From Moraxellaceae bacterium (GTDB lineage Bacteria > Pseudomonadota > Gammaproteobacteria > Burkholderiales > Rhodocyclaceae): a DNA stretch of 64,000 nt. Position 1 is the stretch's first letter; the number at the start of each line of letters is the position of its first letter. The notes beneath the pieces are model-generated. The model saw only the letters and a list, made by a program, of their open reading frames with translations. It did no database searches and was not told where the DNA came from. This document shows positions 41,441-48,579 of this stretch, one piece after another. Location of the stretch: the NCBI GenBank assembly GCA_031119205.1, contig JAVHYF010000015.1:1-64000 (forward strand), given 5' to 3'. Made by a program: the position numbers and the translations under genes.

Positions 41441-42081
41441 TGGACTTGCTGGCCGACCTCTCCCGCCGACTCGAAAGCCTCATCCGTCTCGGCACCATCG
41501 CCGAGGTAGATTACGAACTGGCGCGCTGCCGCGTGCGCAGCGGCGAGCTTCTCACCGCCGGACTACCGTGGCTGACGCTTCGCGCGGGTGAAACGCGCAC
41601 CTGGTGCCCACCCACCGTCGGCGAGCAGGTGTTGCTGCTGTGCCCGAGCGGCGAGCCAGCCGCCGGCATCGTGCTCACCGGCCTCTACTCGGCGGCCAAG
41701 GAAGCGCCGAGTGAAGCCCCCTCGGCGCACGTCACGTCCTACCCGGACGGCGCCACCATCAGCTACGACCACGCTTCCGGCGCGCTGACCGCCACCGGCA
41801 TCAAGTCCGCGGTCGTGGTGGCGTCCGAAAGCACGCACATCACCTGCCCGACCAACACCATCGAAGGCGATCTGATCGTCACCGGCAAGGCCACCGTGCA
41901 GGGCCTGTTCACCTACCTCGCCGGCATGTCCGGCGCAGGCGGCGCCGGTGGCGGCAGAACACAGATCACCGGCGACTTCACACATGAGGACGGCGCGCTC
42001 TCGTCCAACGGGACCGTGTTGGATGACCACGCACACGACAACGTGGTGCGCGGCAACGAAGTGTCAGGGAAGCCGGTATGA
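41440..42081 (+). CDS. Baseplate spike protein (P2 gpV family)
   Basis: 213 residues. An OB-fold N-terminal half (EVDYELARCRVRSGELLTAGLPWLTLRAGETRTWCPPTVGEQVLLLCPSGE) is followed by a beta-helical spike and a DDHAHDN tip, whose HxH pair fits the iron-binding apex of P2 gpV. It pierces the outer membrane. The start codon coincides with the predicted transcription start. Confidence 0.94.
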   Translation: MDLLADLSRRLESLIRLGTIAEVDYELARCRVRSGELLTAGLPWLTLRAGETRTWCPPTVGEQVLLLCPSGEPAAGIVLTGLYSAAKEAPSEAPSAHVTSYPDGATISYDHASGALTATGIKSAVVVASESTHITCPTNTIEGDLIVTGKATVQGLFTYLAGMSGAGGAGGGRTQITGDFTHEDGALSSNGTVLDDHAHDNVVRGNEVSGKPV

Positions 42082-42434
42082 GCTACCCCGGCATGCACGT
42101 CGAGACCGGCCGCACGATTGCGGATCTGCAGCATATCCGCCAATCGGTGCGCGACATCCTCACCACACGCCTGGGCACCCGGCTGATGCGTCGCGACTAC
42201 GGATCACTGCTGCCCGAGCTGATCGACCAGCCGCTGAACGACGCCACCCGCATGCGGGTCATGGCGGCCACCGTTGCAGCAGTGATCGCGTGGGAGCCGC
42301 GCATCCGCGTCACGCACGTGGGGATGGAGGTCGGCACTGGCGACGCTGCCGGCACGCTGGTGGTCACGCTCGACGGCGAGCGCACCGACGGCCCGCGCGG
42401 CGAAGCCGTATCTCTGGAGGTACCCCTGCGATGA
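42078..42434 (+). CDS. Baseplate wedge protein (P2 gpW, gp25-like)
   Basis: 118 residues with the gp25/lysozyme-like family signature (IRQSVRDILTTRLGTRLMRRDYGSLLPELIDQPL and WEPRIRVTHV). It begins the contractile sheath at the baseplate. Overlaps V and J by 4 bp each. Confidence 0.95.
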   Translation: MSYPGMHVETGRTIADLQHIRQSVRDILTTRLGTRLMRRDYGSLLPELIDQPLNDATRMRVMAATVAAVIAWEPRIRVTHVGMEVGTGDAAGTLVVTLDGERTDGPRGEAVSLEVPLR

Positions 42435-43339
42435 GCGGCCCGATCGACCTGAGCCAACTACCTCCACCGGACATCATCGAGCCGGCCGAGTTCGAAGCCC
42501 TGTTGGCCGAGCGCAAGGCCGCTTTGGTGGCGCTCCACCCCGTGGAGGAGCGCGCCGCGATCGCACAAACGCTGGAGCTGGAATCCGAACCCATCGTCAA
42601 GATCCTGCAGGAGAACGCTTATCGCGAACTGCTGCTGCGCCAACGCGTAAACGAGTCCGCGCGCGCCGTGATGCTGGCCTTCGCCACCGGCGCGGATCTG
42701 GATCAGCTGGCGGCCAACTTCAACGTGAAGCGCCTGGTGGTTCAGGAAGGCAATCCGAGCGCAGTGCCGCCAGTGCCGGAAGTGCTGGAGAGCCACGCCG
42801 CGCTGCGCGAGCGAGCGCAAGGAGCGTTCGAGGGCCTGTCCGTCGCAGGCCCGCGTCTCGCTTACGAGCAGAAGGCGCGCAGCGCGGATGGTCGTGTCGC
42901 GGACGCAAGCGCGATCAGCCCGGAGCCCTGCGAGGTACTGGTGTCCGTGCTTCAGATTGATGGCGATGGCACGGCGAGCCCGGATGTGCTCGCCATCGTG
43001 GCGGGCGCGCTCAGCGAAGAAGACGTGCGCCCGCTGGGCGATCGCGTGACTGTGCAATCCGGGGAGATCGTCGGGTACGAGATCGAGGCGGTGATCTACC
43101 CGCCGCCAGGCCCTGAAGCTGAGCCAATCGTCGCGGCCGCCCGTGCACGCGCGGAGGCCTACCGCGACGAACGTCGCCGCCTGGGCCGCAGCATCCGGCG
43201 CTCTGCGTTGTTCAAGGCGCTGCACGTCGACGGCGGCTACGTCGATCTGATCAAGCCGGCAGCAGACATCGTGCTGGACAGGACGCAGGCTGCGCACTGC
43301 ACGAGCTTCCTGGTCACCGCCGGTGAGAGCGATGACTGA
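42431..43339 (+). CDS. Baseplate assembly protein (P2 gpJ family)
   Basis: 302 residues. Family blocks PPPDIIEPAEFEALLAERKAAL, ESEPIVKILQENAYRELLLRQRVNESARAVMLAFATGADLDQLAANF and the DLIKPAADIVLD end identify gpJ, the wedge protein at the baseplate edge. Coupled to W and overlapping I by 8 bp. Confidence 0.94.
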   Translation: MSGPIDLSQLPPPDIIEPAEFEALLAERKAALVALHPVEERAAIAQTLELESEPIVKILQENAYRELLLRQRVNESARAVMLAFATGADLDQLAANFNVKRLVVQEGNPSAVPPVPEVLESHAALRERAQGAFEGLSVAGPRLAYEQKARSADGRVADASAISPEPCEVLVSVLQIDGDGTASPDVLAIVAGALSEEDVRPLGDRVTVQSGEIVGYEIEAVIYPPPGPEAEPIVAAARARAEAYRDERRRLGRSIRRSALFKALHVDGGYVDLIKPAADIVLDRTQAAHCTSFLVTAGESDD

Positions 43340-43946
43340 CACCCTGCTACCGGCCAACGCGACCCTGCTGGAGCGCGCAGCAGCGGAGGCTTGCGCTCGC
43401 GCCACGACGCTGGACGTGCCCTTGCGCGATCTGTGGAGCCCCGAGCGCTGCCCGCTGGCGCTGCTGCCTTTGCTCGCCTGGGCCTTCTCCGTCGATCGCT
43501 GGGACCCAGAATGGAGCGAGGCGGCGAAGCGTGCGGTGATCCGTCATTCGTTCTCGCTACACGCGCACAAGGGCACCATCGCCGCCCTGCGCCGCGTGGT
43601 GGAGCCGCTGGGCTTCCTGATCACCATCACCGAGTGGTGGGAGACGGTGCCACCCGGACCGCGCGGCACCTTCACCGTCGACATCGGCGTGCTGGACACC
43701 GGCATCACCGACCAGATGTTCCACGAGCTGGAGCGGCTGATCGACGACGTCAAGCCGGTCTCCCGCCATCTACTCGGTCTCGCGATCCAGATGGAAGTGC
43801 GAGGCACCGCGTACCTCGGTGCGCTCGCCCACGACGGCGAGACCACCACCGTCCATCCCTACGCACCCGGCCCGATCACCAGTGCCGGCGGCTCGCCGTT
43901 CGCTGGCGCCTCTCACCTCATCGACACACTGAGCGTACATCCATGA
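43332..43946 (+). CDS. Tail protein (P2 gpI family)
   Basis: 204 residues. LLPANATLLERAAAEACAR, PLLAWAFSVDRWDPEWSEAAKRAVIRHSFSLHAHKGTIAALRRVVEPLG and the ISRHLLGL-like end (VKPVSRHLLGLAIQM) match gpI, the baseplate part that joins the tail fibre. Overlaps the fibre gene by 4 bp. Confidence 0.93.
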   Translation: MTDTLLPANATLLERAAAEACARATTLDVPLRDLWSPERCPLALLPLLAWAFSVDRWDPEWSEAAKRAVIRHSFSLHAHKGTIAALRRVVEPLGFLITITEWWETVPPGPRGTFTVDIGVLDTGITDQMFHELERLIDDVKPVSRHLLGLAIQMEVRGTAYLGALAHDGETTTVHPYAPGPITSAGGSPFAGASHLIDTLSVHP

Positions 43947-45430
43947 GCACCACTTACTTTTCGATCCTCACGACGATTGGCGAGGCGAAGCTCGCCAACG
44001 CCGTGGCGCTTGGCACTCAGTTGCGCATCACGCACATGGCGGTGGGCGACGGTGGCGGCGCCTTGCCGGCGCCGAGCCCTGCACAGAGCACACTGGTCAA
44101 CGAAGTTCGCCGCGCGCCACTGAACGAGCTGAAGCCAGATCCAGCGAACCCGAGCCAGCTCATCGCGGAGCAGGTGATCCCGGAGACGGTGGGCGGCTGG
44201 TGGATACGTGAAGCCGGTCTGATCGACGAAGACGGAGATCTGATCGTGGTGTGCAACCTGCCCCCGACCTATAAGCCACAACTGACCGAGGGATCGGGGC
44301 GAACTCAGGTGGTGCGGATCGTTTCGCTGTTCAGCAGCACCGCCAACGTGCAACTGAAGATCGACCCGGCCGTGGTGCTGGCTACGCGCGGCTATGTCGA
44401 CGACAAGATCAGCGCCGAGCTGACGCGGCGGGACAGCAAGCAATCGGTGCGCGTCGCCACCACTGCGGCAATCGCCCTGAACGGTCTGCAGACGATCGAC
44501 GGCATCGTGCTGGCGGTCGGTGATCGCGTGCTGGTCAAGAACCAGGCGGCCGGCGCGGAGAACGGGATCTACACCGTCGCGGCCGGTGCCTGGACGCGCG
44601 CCGCAGATGCCGATACGGCGATCGAAGTGACGCCGGGACTCTTCGTGCCAGTCGAGCAAGGAACCGCCAACGCGGACAGCCTGTGGCAACTGAGCACCGA
44701 CGCACCCATCGTGCTCGGCACCACGCCACTGATCTTCGAGATGGCGGCCGGACGCACCGGCGTGGCTGCTGGAACCTACCGCAGTGTGACGGTCAATGCG
44801 CGTGGCCTGGTCATTGGCGCCACTAATCCCGCGAGTGAAGCCATCGTCCGGCTGACCACCGGCCAGGCACTGCCGGCCAGCAACATCGGCCCGATCTGGC
44901 ACGACGACTACAACTCGCTGATGACCTGGCAGGCCTTCACTGCCAACGGCGCAGCGTACATCGGCTACGCCAGCGTGCTGATCGGAAGTCTGCTCGCCGA
45001 CACGCAACCGACGCCGCGTTCCGGTTACATCAAGTCCGGCATCGCCAACCTGTCCCGCACCACGTATGCCGCCCTGCGCGCCTGGGCCATTCACAACGGC
45101 TTCATGGTTGCTGAAGGCGTCTGGGCCTCTGGCCGCATCGCTGTGAAAGACAACGCAGATGGCACCACTTTCACGGCCTACGACGTGCGCGGTGAGTTCG
45201 CACGCTTCTGGGATGACGGGCGCGGCGTGGTGACGGGTCAATCCTTCGGTGCCTGGCTCGCCGATGAGCTCAAAAGCCACAGCCACTCTTACGTTACCCA
45301 AGGCGCCACGGCCAACGTATCGGGAGACGGCTCAGGCATGGAGTACGCCACCACCGCTCAAACAGGCGCAACCGGCGGCACAGAAACCCGCCCACGCAGC
45401 GTCGCACTGCTCGCTGCCATCAAGTTCTGA
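43943..45430 (+). CDS. Tail fibre protein (P2 gpH-type)
   Basis: 495 residues. The N-terminal attachment domain (MSTTYFSILTTIGEAKLANAVALGTQLRITHMAVGDGGG, VGGWWIREAGLIDEDGDL) is the conserved P2-type fibre module. The middle contains a repeat-like collar found in phage fibres (VLAVGDRVLVKNQAAGAENGIYTVAAGAWTRAADADT). The distal part with FARFWDDGRGV, a histidine-rich turn (SHSHSY) and a final ETRPRSVALLAAIKF is the receptor-binding tip. It determines host range. Confidence 0.92.
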   Translation: MSTTYFSILTTIGEAKLANAVALGTQLRITHMAVGDGGGALPAPSPAQSTLVNEVRRAPLNELKPDPANPSQLIAEQVIPETVGGWWIREAGLIDEDGDLIVVCNLPPTYKPQLTEGSGRTQVVRIVSLFSSTANVQLKIDPAVVLATRGYVDDKISAELTRRDSKQSVRVATTAAIALNGLQTIDGIVLAVGDRVLVKNQAAGAENGIYTVAAGAWTRAADADTAIEVTPGLFVPVEQGTANADSLWQLSTDAPIVLGTTPLIFEMAAGRTGVAAGTYRSVTVNARGLVIGATNPASEAIVRLTTGQALPASNIGPIWHDDYNSLMTWQAFTANGAAYIGYASVLIGSLLADTQPTPRSGYIKSGIANLSRTTYAALRAWAIHNGFMVAEGVWASGRIAVKDNADGTTFTAYDVRGEFARFWDDGRGVVTGQSFGAWLADELKSHSHSYVTQGATANVSGDGSGMEYATTAQTGATGGTETRPRSVALLAAIKF

Positions 45431-45438
45431 GGACCACC

Positions 45439-46176
45439 ATGAACAAGACCATCCACCACTACCACCCAGACACCAAGGAACTGCTGGGCCAAGGGCTGGC
45501 TGACGAATCTCCGCTCGAGCCCGGCAAGCTGCTGTTGCCGTCCTTCTCCACCCGGAAGGTGCCACCTGCCGCCGGCGTGCAGCAGATCGCCGTGTTCGAC
45601 GAAGCCGGCGACCGCTGGACGCTTGCGCCGGACTTCCGCAACGCACAGCTGTACCGCACCAGCGATGGCACCGCCGTCACCGTGGCGACCATCGGCCCGC
45701 AGCCAGCAGACACGACCGGTCAACCGCGTCCCACATCACTGCATGACTGGCAAGGTGGCAACTGGACGCTGAACATGACGCGTGCGCACGAAGCACAGTG
45801 GCAGGCGATCCAGGCCGAGCGCGACCGCCGAAAGATCGCAGGGGGCATCCACGTCGGCGTGCTGTGGTTCCACAGCGACGAAGGCAGTCGCATCCAGTAC
45901 CTGGGCTTGAAGGACCGCGCGCGCGACATGGTCGCAGCGGGTGGCGCCATGGCTGACACCATCCAGATCCTCGACCAGTCCGTGCGCTGGAAGACCATGG
46001 ACGGCACCTTCGTGCCGATGACGGCCCAGCTCGCCTTCGACGTGGTGTCGGCCGTGGGGGTGTTCGACGCCCTGCTCTTCGCGGTCGCAGAGGAGCACCA
46101 CGCAGCGATGAAGGCAGCGGCCGACCCGCTCGCTTACGACTTCACAGGCAACTGGCCGGACGCTTTCACGGACTGA
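45439..46176 (+). CDS. Fibre-assembly-type protein with DUF4376 domain
   Basis: 245 residues, 8 bp after the fibre gene. The N-terminus (IHHYHPDTKELLGQGLADESPLEPGKLLLP) is typical of proteins that follow fibre genes. Residues about 130-235 match DUF4376 (RDRRKIAGGIHVGVLWFHSDEGSRIQYLGL, VRWKTMDGTFVPMTAQLAFDVVSAVGVFDALLF). A fibre chaperone or fibre-tip role is inferred from position. Confidence 0.82.
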   Translation: MNKTIHHYHPDTKELLGQGLADESPLEPGKLLLPSFSTRKVPPAAGVQQIAVFDEAGDRWTLAPDFRNAQLYRTSDGTAVTVATIGPQPADTTGQPRPTSLHDWQGGNWTLNMTRAHEAQWQAIQAERDRRKIAGGIHVGVLWFHSDEGSRIQYLGLKDRARDMVAAGGAMADTIQILDQSVRWKTMDGTFVPMTAQLAFDVVSAVGVFDALLFAVAEEHHAAMKAAADPLAYDFTGNWPDAFTD

Positions 46177-46198
46177 GCGCACGGCGCGGGGGGATGAT

Positions 46199-46267
46199 GT
46201 TGTCGTCTGCCCGCACCACAACAATGCACGCTCGGCCGCAGCACGCGCGCGCGGCATCCTAGCCATG
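46199..46267 (+). promoter_or_regulatory. Late promoter P(F) with Ogr-type dyad
   Basis: Dyad GTTGTCG-N10-CCACAAC at 46199-46222, GCACGCGCGCGCGG block, -10-like CATCCT (46255-46260), predicted +1 near 46267. The sheath gene starts at 46292 with its own ribosome binding site. An ATG-TAA at 46265 straddles the predicted start, a relic of the leaderless arrangement seen at V. Confidence 0.78.
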
Positions 46268-46291
46268 TAACGACCTCCACCGGAGAACGAC

Positions 46292-47464
46292 ATGGCAGAC
46301 GAATACCACCACGGCGTACGGGTGCTCGAGATCAACGGCGGCACGCGCCCGATCCGCACCATCAGCACCGCCGTGACCGGCATGGTGGTGACGGCATCCG
46401 ACGCGGACGCCGCCACCTTCCCGCTCAACAAGGCCGCCCTGGTCACCAACGTGCAGGCCGCCATCGGCAAGGCCGGTGTGCAAGGCACGCTCGCGAAGGC
46501 GCTGGATGCCATCGCCGACCAGACCAACGCCATCACCGTCGTCGTGCGGGTGGAAGAAGGCGCGGACGCAGCGGCCACCACCAGCAACGTCATCGGCACC
46601 ACCACGGCCGCCGGCCAGTACACCGGCATGAAGGCGCTGCTCAGCGCCAAATCGCAACTGGGCGTCACGCCGCGCATCCTCGCCTGTCCGGGTCTGGACA
46701 CCCTGAACGTCGCGACCGAACTTGCCAGCATCGCCCAGAAGCTGCGCGCATTCGCCTACGTCACGGCGCACGGCTGCGAAACCAAGGAAGCCGCCGCCAC
46801 CTACCGCGAGAACTTCAGCCAGCGCGAACTGATGGTTCTGTGGCCGGATTTCGTCACCTGGGACACCGTGGCGAATGCACCGGCCAACACCTGGGCCACT
46901 GCCCGCGCGCTGGGCCTTCGCGCCAAGGCGGACCAGGAGATCGGCTGGCACAAGACCATCTCGAACATGGGCGTCAACGGCGTGTCGGGCCTGTCGAAGG
47001 ATGTCTTCTTCGACCTGCAGAACCCGGCCAGCGATGCCGGCTACCTGAACGCAGCCGACGTCACCACGCTGATCAACGAGAACGGCTACCGCTTCTGGGG
47101 CTCGCGCACCTGCAGCGACGATCCGCTCTTCGCCTTCGAGAACTACACCCGCACCGCGCAGGTGATCGCCGACACCATGGCCGAGGCCCACATGTGGGCG
47201 GTGGACAAACCCATGCACCCCAGCCTGGTGAAGGATCTGCTCGAAGGCATCAACGCCAAGTTCCGCGAGTGGAAGGCGCTGGGCTACCTCATCGACGGGC
47301 AGGCCTGGTACGACGAGGAAGTGAATCAGGTCGAGTCGCTCAAGAGCGGCAAGCTCTACATCGACTACGACTACACCCCCGTCCCGCCGCTGGAGAACCT
47401 GCTGTTCCGCCAGCGCATCACCGATCGTCACCTGCTCGACTTCGCCGCTCGCGTGAGCGCCTGA
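46292..47464 (+). CDS. Tail sheath protein (P2 gpFI family)
   Basis: 390 residues, contractile sheath subunit. EYHHGVRVLEINGGTRPIRTISTAVTGMVVTASDADAATFPLNKAALV, ARALGLRAKADQEIGWHKTISNMGVNGVSGLSKDVFFDL, NENGYRFWGSRTCSDDPLFAFENYTRTAQVIADTMAEAHMWAVDKPM are standard blocks. High expression is expected from the dedicated promoter. Confidence 0.96.
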   Translation: MADEYHHGVRVLEINGGTRPIRTISTAVTGMVVTASDADAATFPLNKAALVTNVQAAIGKAGVQGTLAKALDAIADQTNAITVVVRVEEGADAAATTSNVIGTTTAAGQYTGMKALLSAKSQLGVTPRILACPGLDTLNVATELASIAQKLRAFAYVTAHGCETKEAAATYRENFSQRELMVLWPDFVTWDTVANAPANTWATARALGLRAKADQEIGWHKTISNMGVNGVSGLSKDVFFDLQNPASDAGYLNAADVTTLINENGYRFWGSRTCSDDPLFAFENYTRTAQVIADTMAEAHMWAVDKPMHPSLVKDLLEGINAKFREWKALGYLIDGQAWYDEEVNQVESLKSGKLYIDYDYTPVPPLENLLFRQRITDRHLLDFAARVSA

Positions 47465-47493
47465 GCCCGGCCCGCCACTGAAAGGACATCACC

Positions 47494-48003
47494 ATGGCAC
47501 TGCCCCGCAAGCTCAAGAACTTCAACGTCTTCAACGACGGCACCTCGTACATGGGAGTGGCCGGCGAGATCGTGCTGCCCAAGCTCACCCGCAAGATGGA
47601 GGAGTGGCGCGGCGGTGGCATGAACGGCCCCGTGGAAGTCGACCAAGGCATCGAGAAGCTGGAGTTCGAACATACCTACGGCGGGATCGTCCGCCAGATC
47701 TTTTCGCAGTTCGGCGTGTCCCGCGTGGATGGCGTGCTGCTGCGCTTCGCCGGTGCGTACCAGCGTGACGACACTGGCGCCATCGATGCCGTCGAGGTGG
47801 TGGTGCGTGGCCGCCACCGCGAGATCGACCCCGGTACGAGCAAGGCCGGCGACGACACCGCCTTCAAAGTGATGAGCACGCTGAGCTACTACAAGCTCGT
47901 CATCAACGGCGCCACCGTGATCGAGATCGACCTGCTGAACATGGTCGAGATCGTCGATGGCGTGGATCGCCTGGCCGGCCAGCGCATCGCCTTGAGCATC
48001 TGA
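47494..48003 (+). CDS. Tail tube protein (P2 gpFII family)
   Basis: 169 residues. MALPRKLKNFNVFNDGTSYMGVAGEIVLPKLTRKMEEWRGGGMNGPVEVDQGIEKLEFEHTYGG is the classic gpFII opening, and TLSYYKLVINGATVIEIDLLNMVEIVDGVDRLAGQR the classic end. It forms the inner tube; its gene is followed by a hairpin. Confidence 0.96.
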   Translation: MALPRKLKNFNVFNDGTSYMGVAGEIVLPKLTRKMEEWRGGGMNGPVEVDQGIEKLEFEHTYGGIVRQIFSQFGVSRVDGVLLRFAGAYQRDDTGAIDAVEVVVRGRHREIDPGTSKAGDDTAFKVMSTLSYYKLVINGATVIEIDLLNMVEIVDGVDRLAGQRIALSI

Positions 48004-48062
48004 GAACACCTCCGCCGAGAAACTGCCAGGGAAGACGGCTTCCGCTGGAGGAAGGGTCGTGC

Positions 48063-48094
48063 AGGGCGCCGCCGCTCACCGGGCGCCCTTTCTT
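48063..48094 (+). terminator. Hairpin between FII and E (possible attenuator)
   Basis: Stem AGGGCGCC (48063-48070) pairs with GGCGCCCT (48082-48089), loop of 11, followed by TTCTT. Reduced read-through would lower E, T, U and D relative to sheath and tube, as stoichiometry requires. Confidence 0.6.
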
Positions 48095-48112
48095 CACATC
48101 GAGGACCGACAC

Positions 48113-48454
48113 ATGAACACCCCGGAACAGACCGCCGCCCCCGTGCAGCCCCCCAACGTCGTACCGCTCGAGACCCCGATCACACGCGGCGCGCAGACCA
48201 TCACCGAAGTGACCCTGCGCAAGCCCAGCTCCGGCGAACTGCGCGGCGTGCATCTGGGTGAGCTGTTCAAGCTGGACGTTGCTTCGCTGATCCGCGTTTT
48301 GCCCCGCATCACCTCGCCAGCACTGACCGAAGCCGACGTGATGAATCTGGATCCGGCAGACCTCCTGCAGATGGGTGCCATGGTGAGCGATTTTTTGTTG
48401 ACCCGCGGGATGAAGGCCGAAGCGCTGAAGCAACTGGCCTCCCAGACCGCATAG
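48113..48454 (+). CDS. Tail assembly protein (P2 gpE family)
   Basis: 113 residues. VVPLETPITRGAQTITEVTLRKPSSGELRGVHLGELFKLDVASLIRVLPRITSPALTEADVMNLDPADLLQMGAMVSDF matches gpE, a tape-measure chaperone. The codons DFLL are encoded over a T6G heptamer that allows a -1 shift into E'. Confidence 0.92.
   Translation: MNTPEQTAAPVQPPNVVPLETPITRGAQTITEVTLRKPSSGELRGVHLGELFKLDVASLIRVLPRITSPALTEADVMNLDPADLLQMGAMVSDFLLTRGMKAEALKQLASQTA
48391..48397 (+). promoter_or_regulatory. Programmed -1 frameshift site for E+E'
   Basis: TTTTTTG read as T-TTT-TTG in the E frame. The -1 frame is open from 48397 through the E' stop at 48577-48579 with no stop codon. A shift gives a 155-residue E+E' fusion. P2 uses the same T6G heptamer at this place. 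Confidence 0.88.
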
Positions 48455-48462
48455 AGGATGCG

Positions 48463-48579
48463 ATGGCGGATATCGCGGTGGTCTTCCACTGGGCGCCGTC
48501 CGAAATGTTCGCGATGGATCTGCATGAACTGATGGCGTGGCGCGAACGCGCACGCGTCCGCAACGGAGGTGACGAGTGA
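48463..48579 (+). CDS. GpE'-type tail protein, expressed by -1 frameshift
   Basis: As a free reading frame it has 38 residues (MADIAVVFHWAPSEMFAMDLHELMAWRERARVRNGGDE), matching the short GpE+E' C-terminal family (hydrophobic VVFHW then a DL-EL-WRERA helix). It is probably made mostly as the extension of E through the frameshift at 48391; the internal ATG may be incidental. The stop overlaps the GTG start of the tape-measure gene. Confidence 0.85.
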   Translation: MADIAVVFHWAPSEMFAMDLHELMAWRERARVRNGGDE

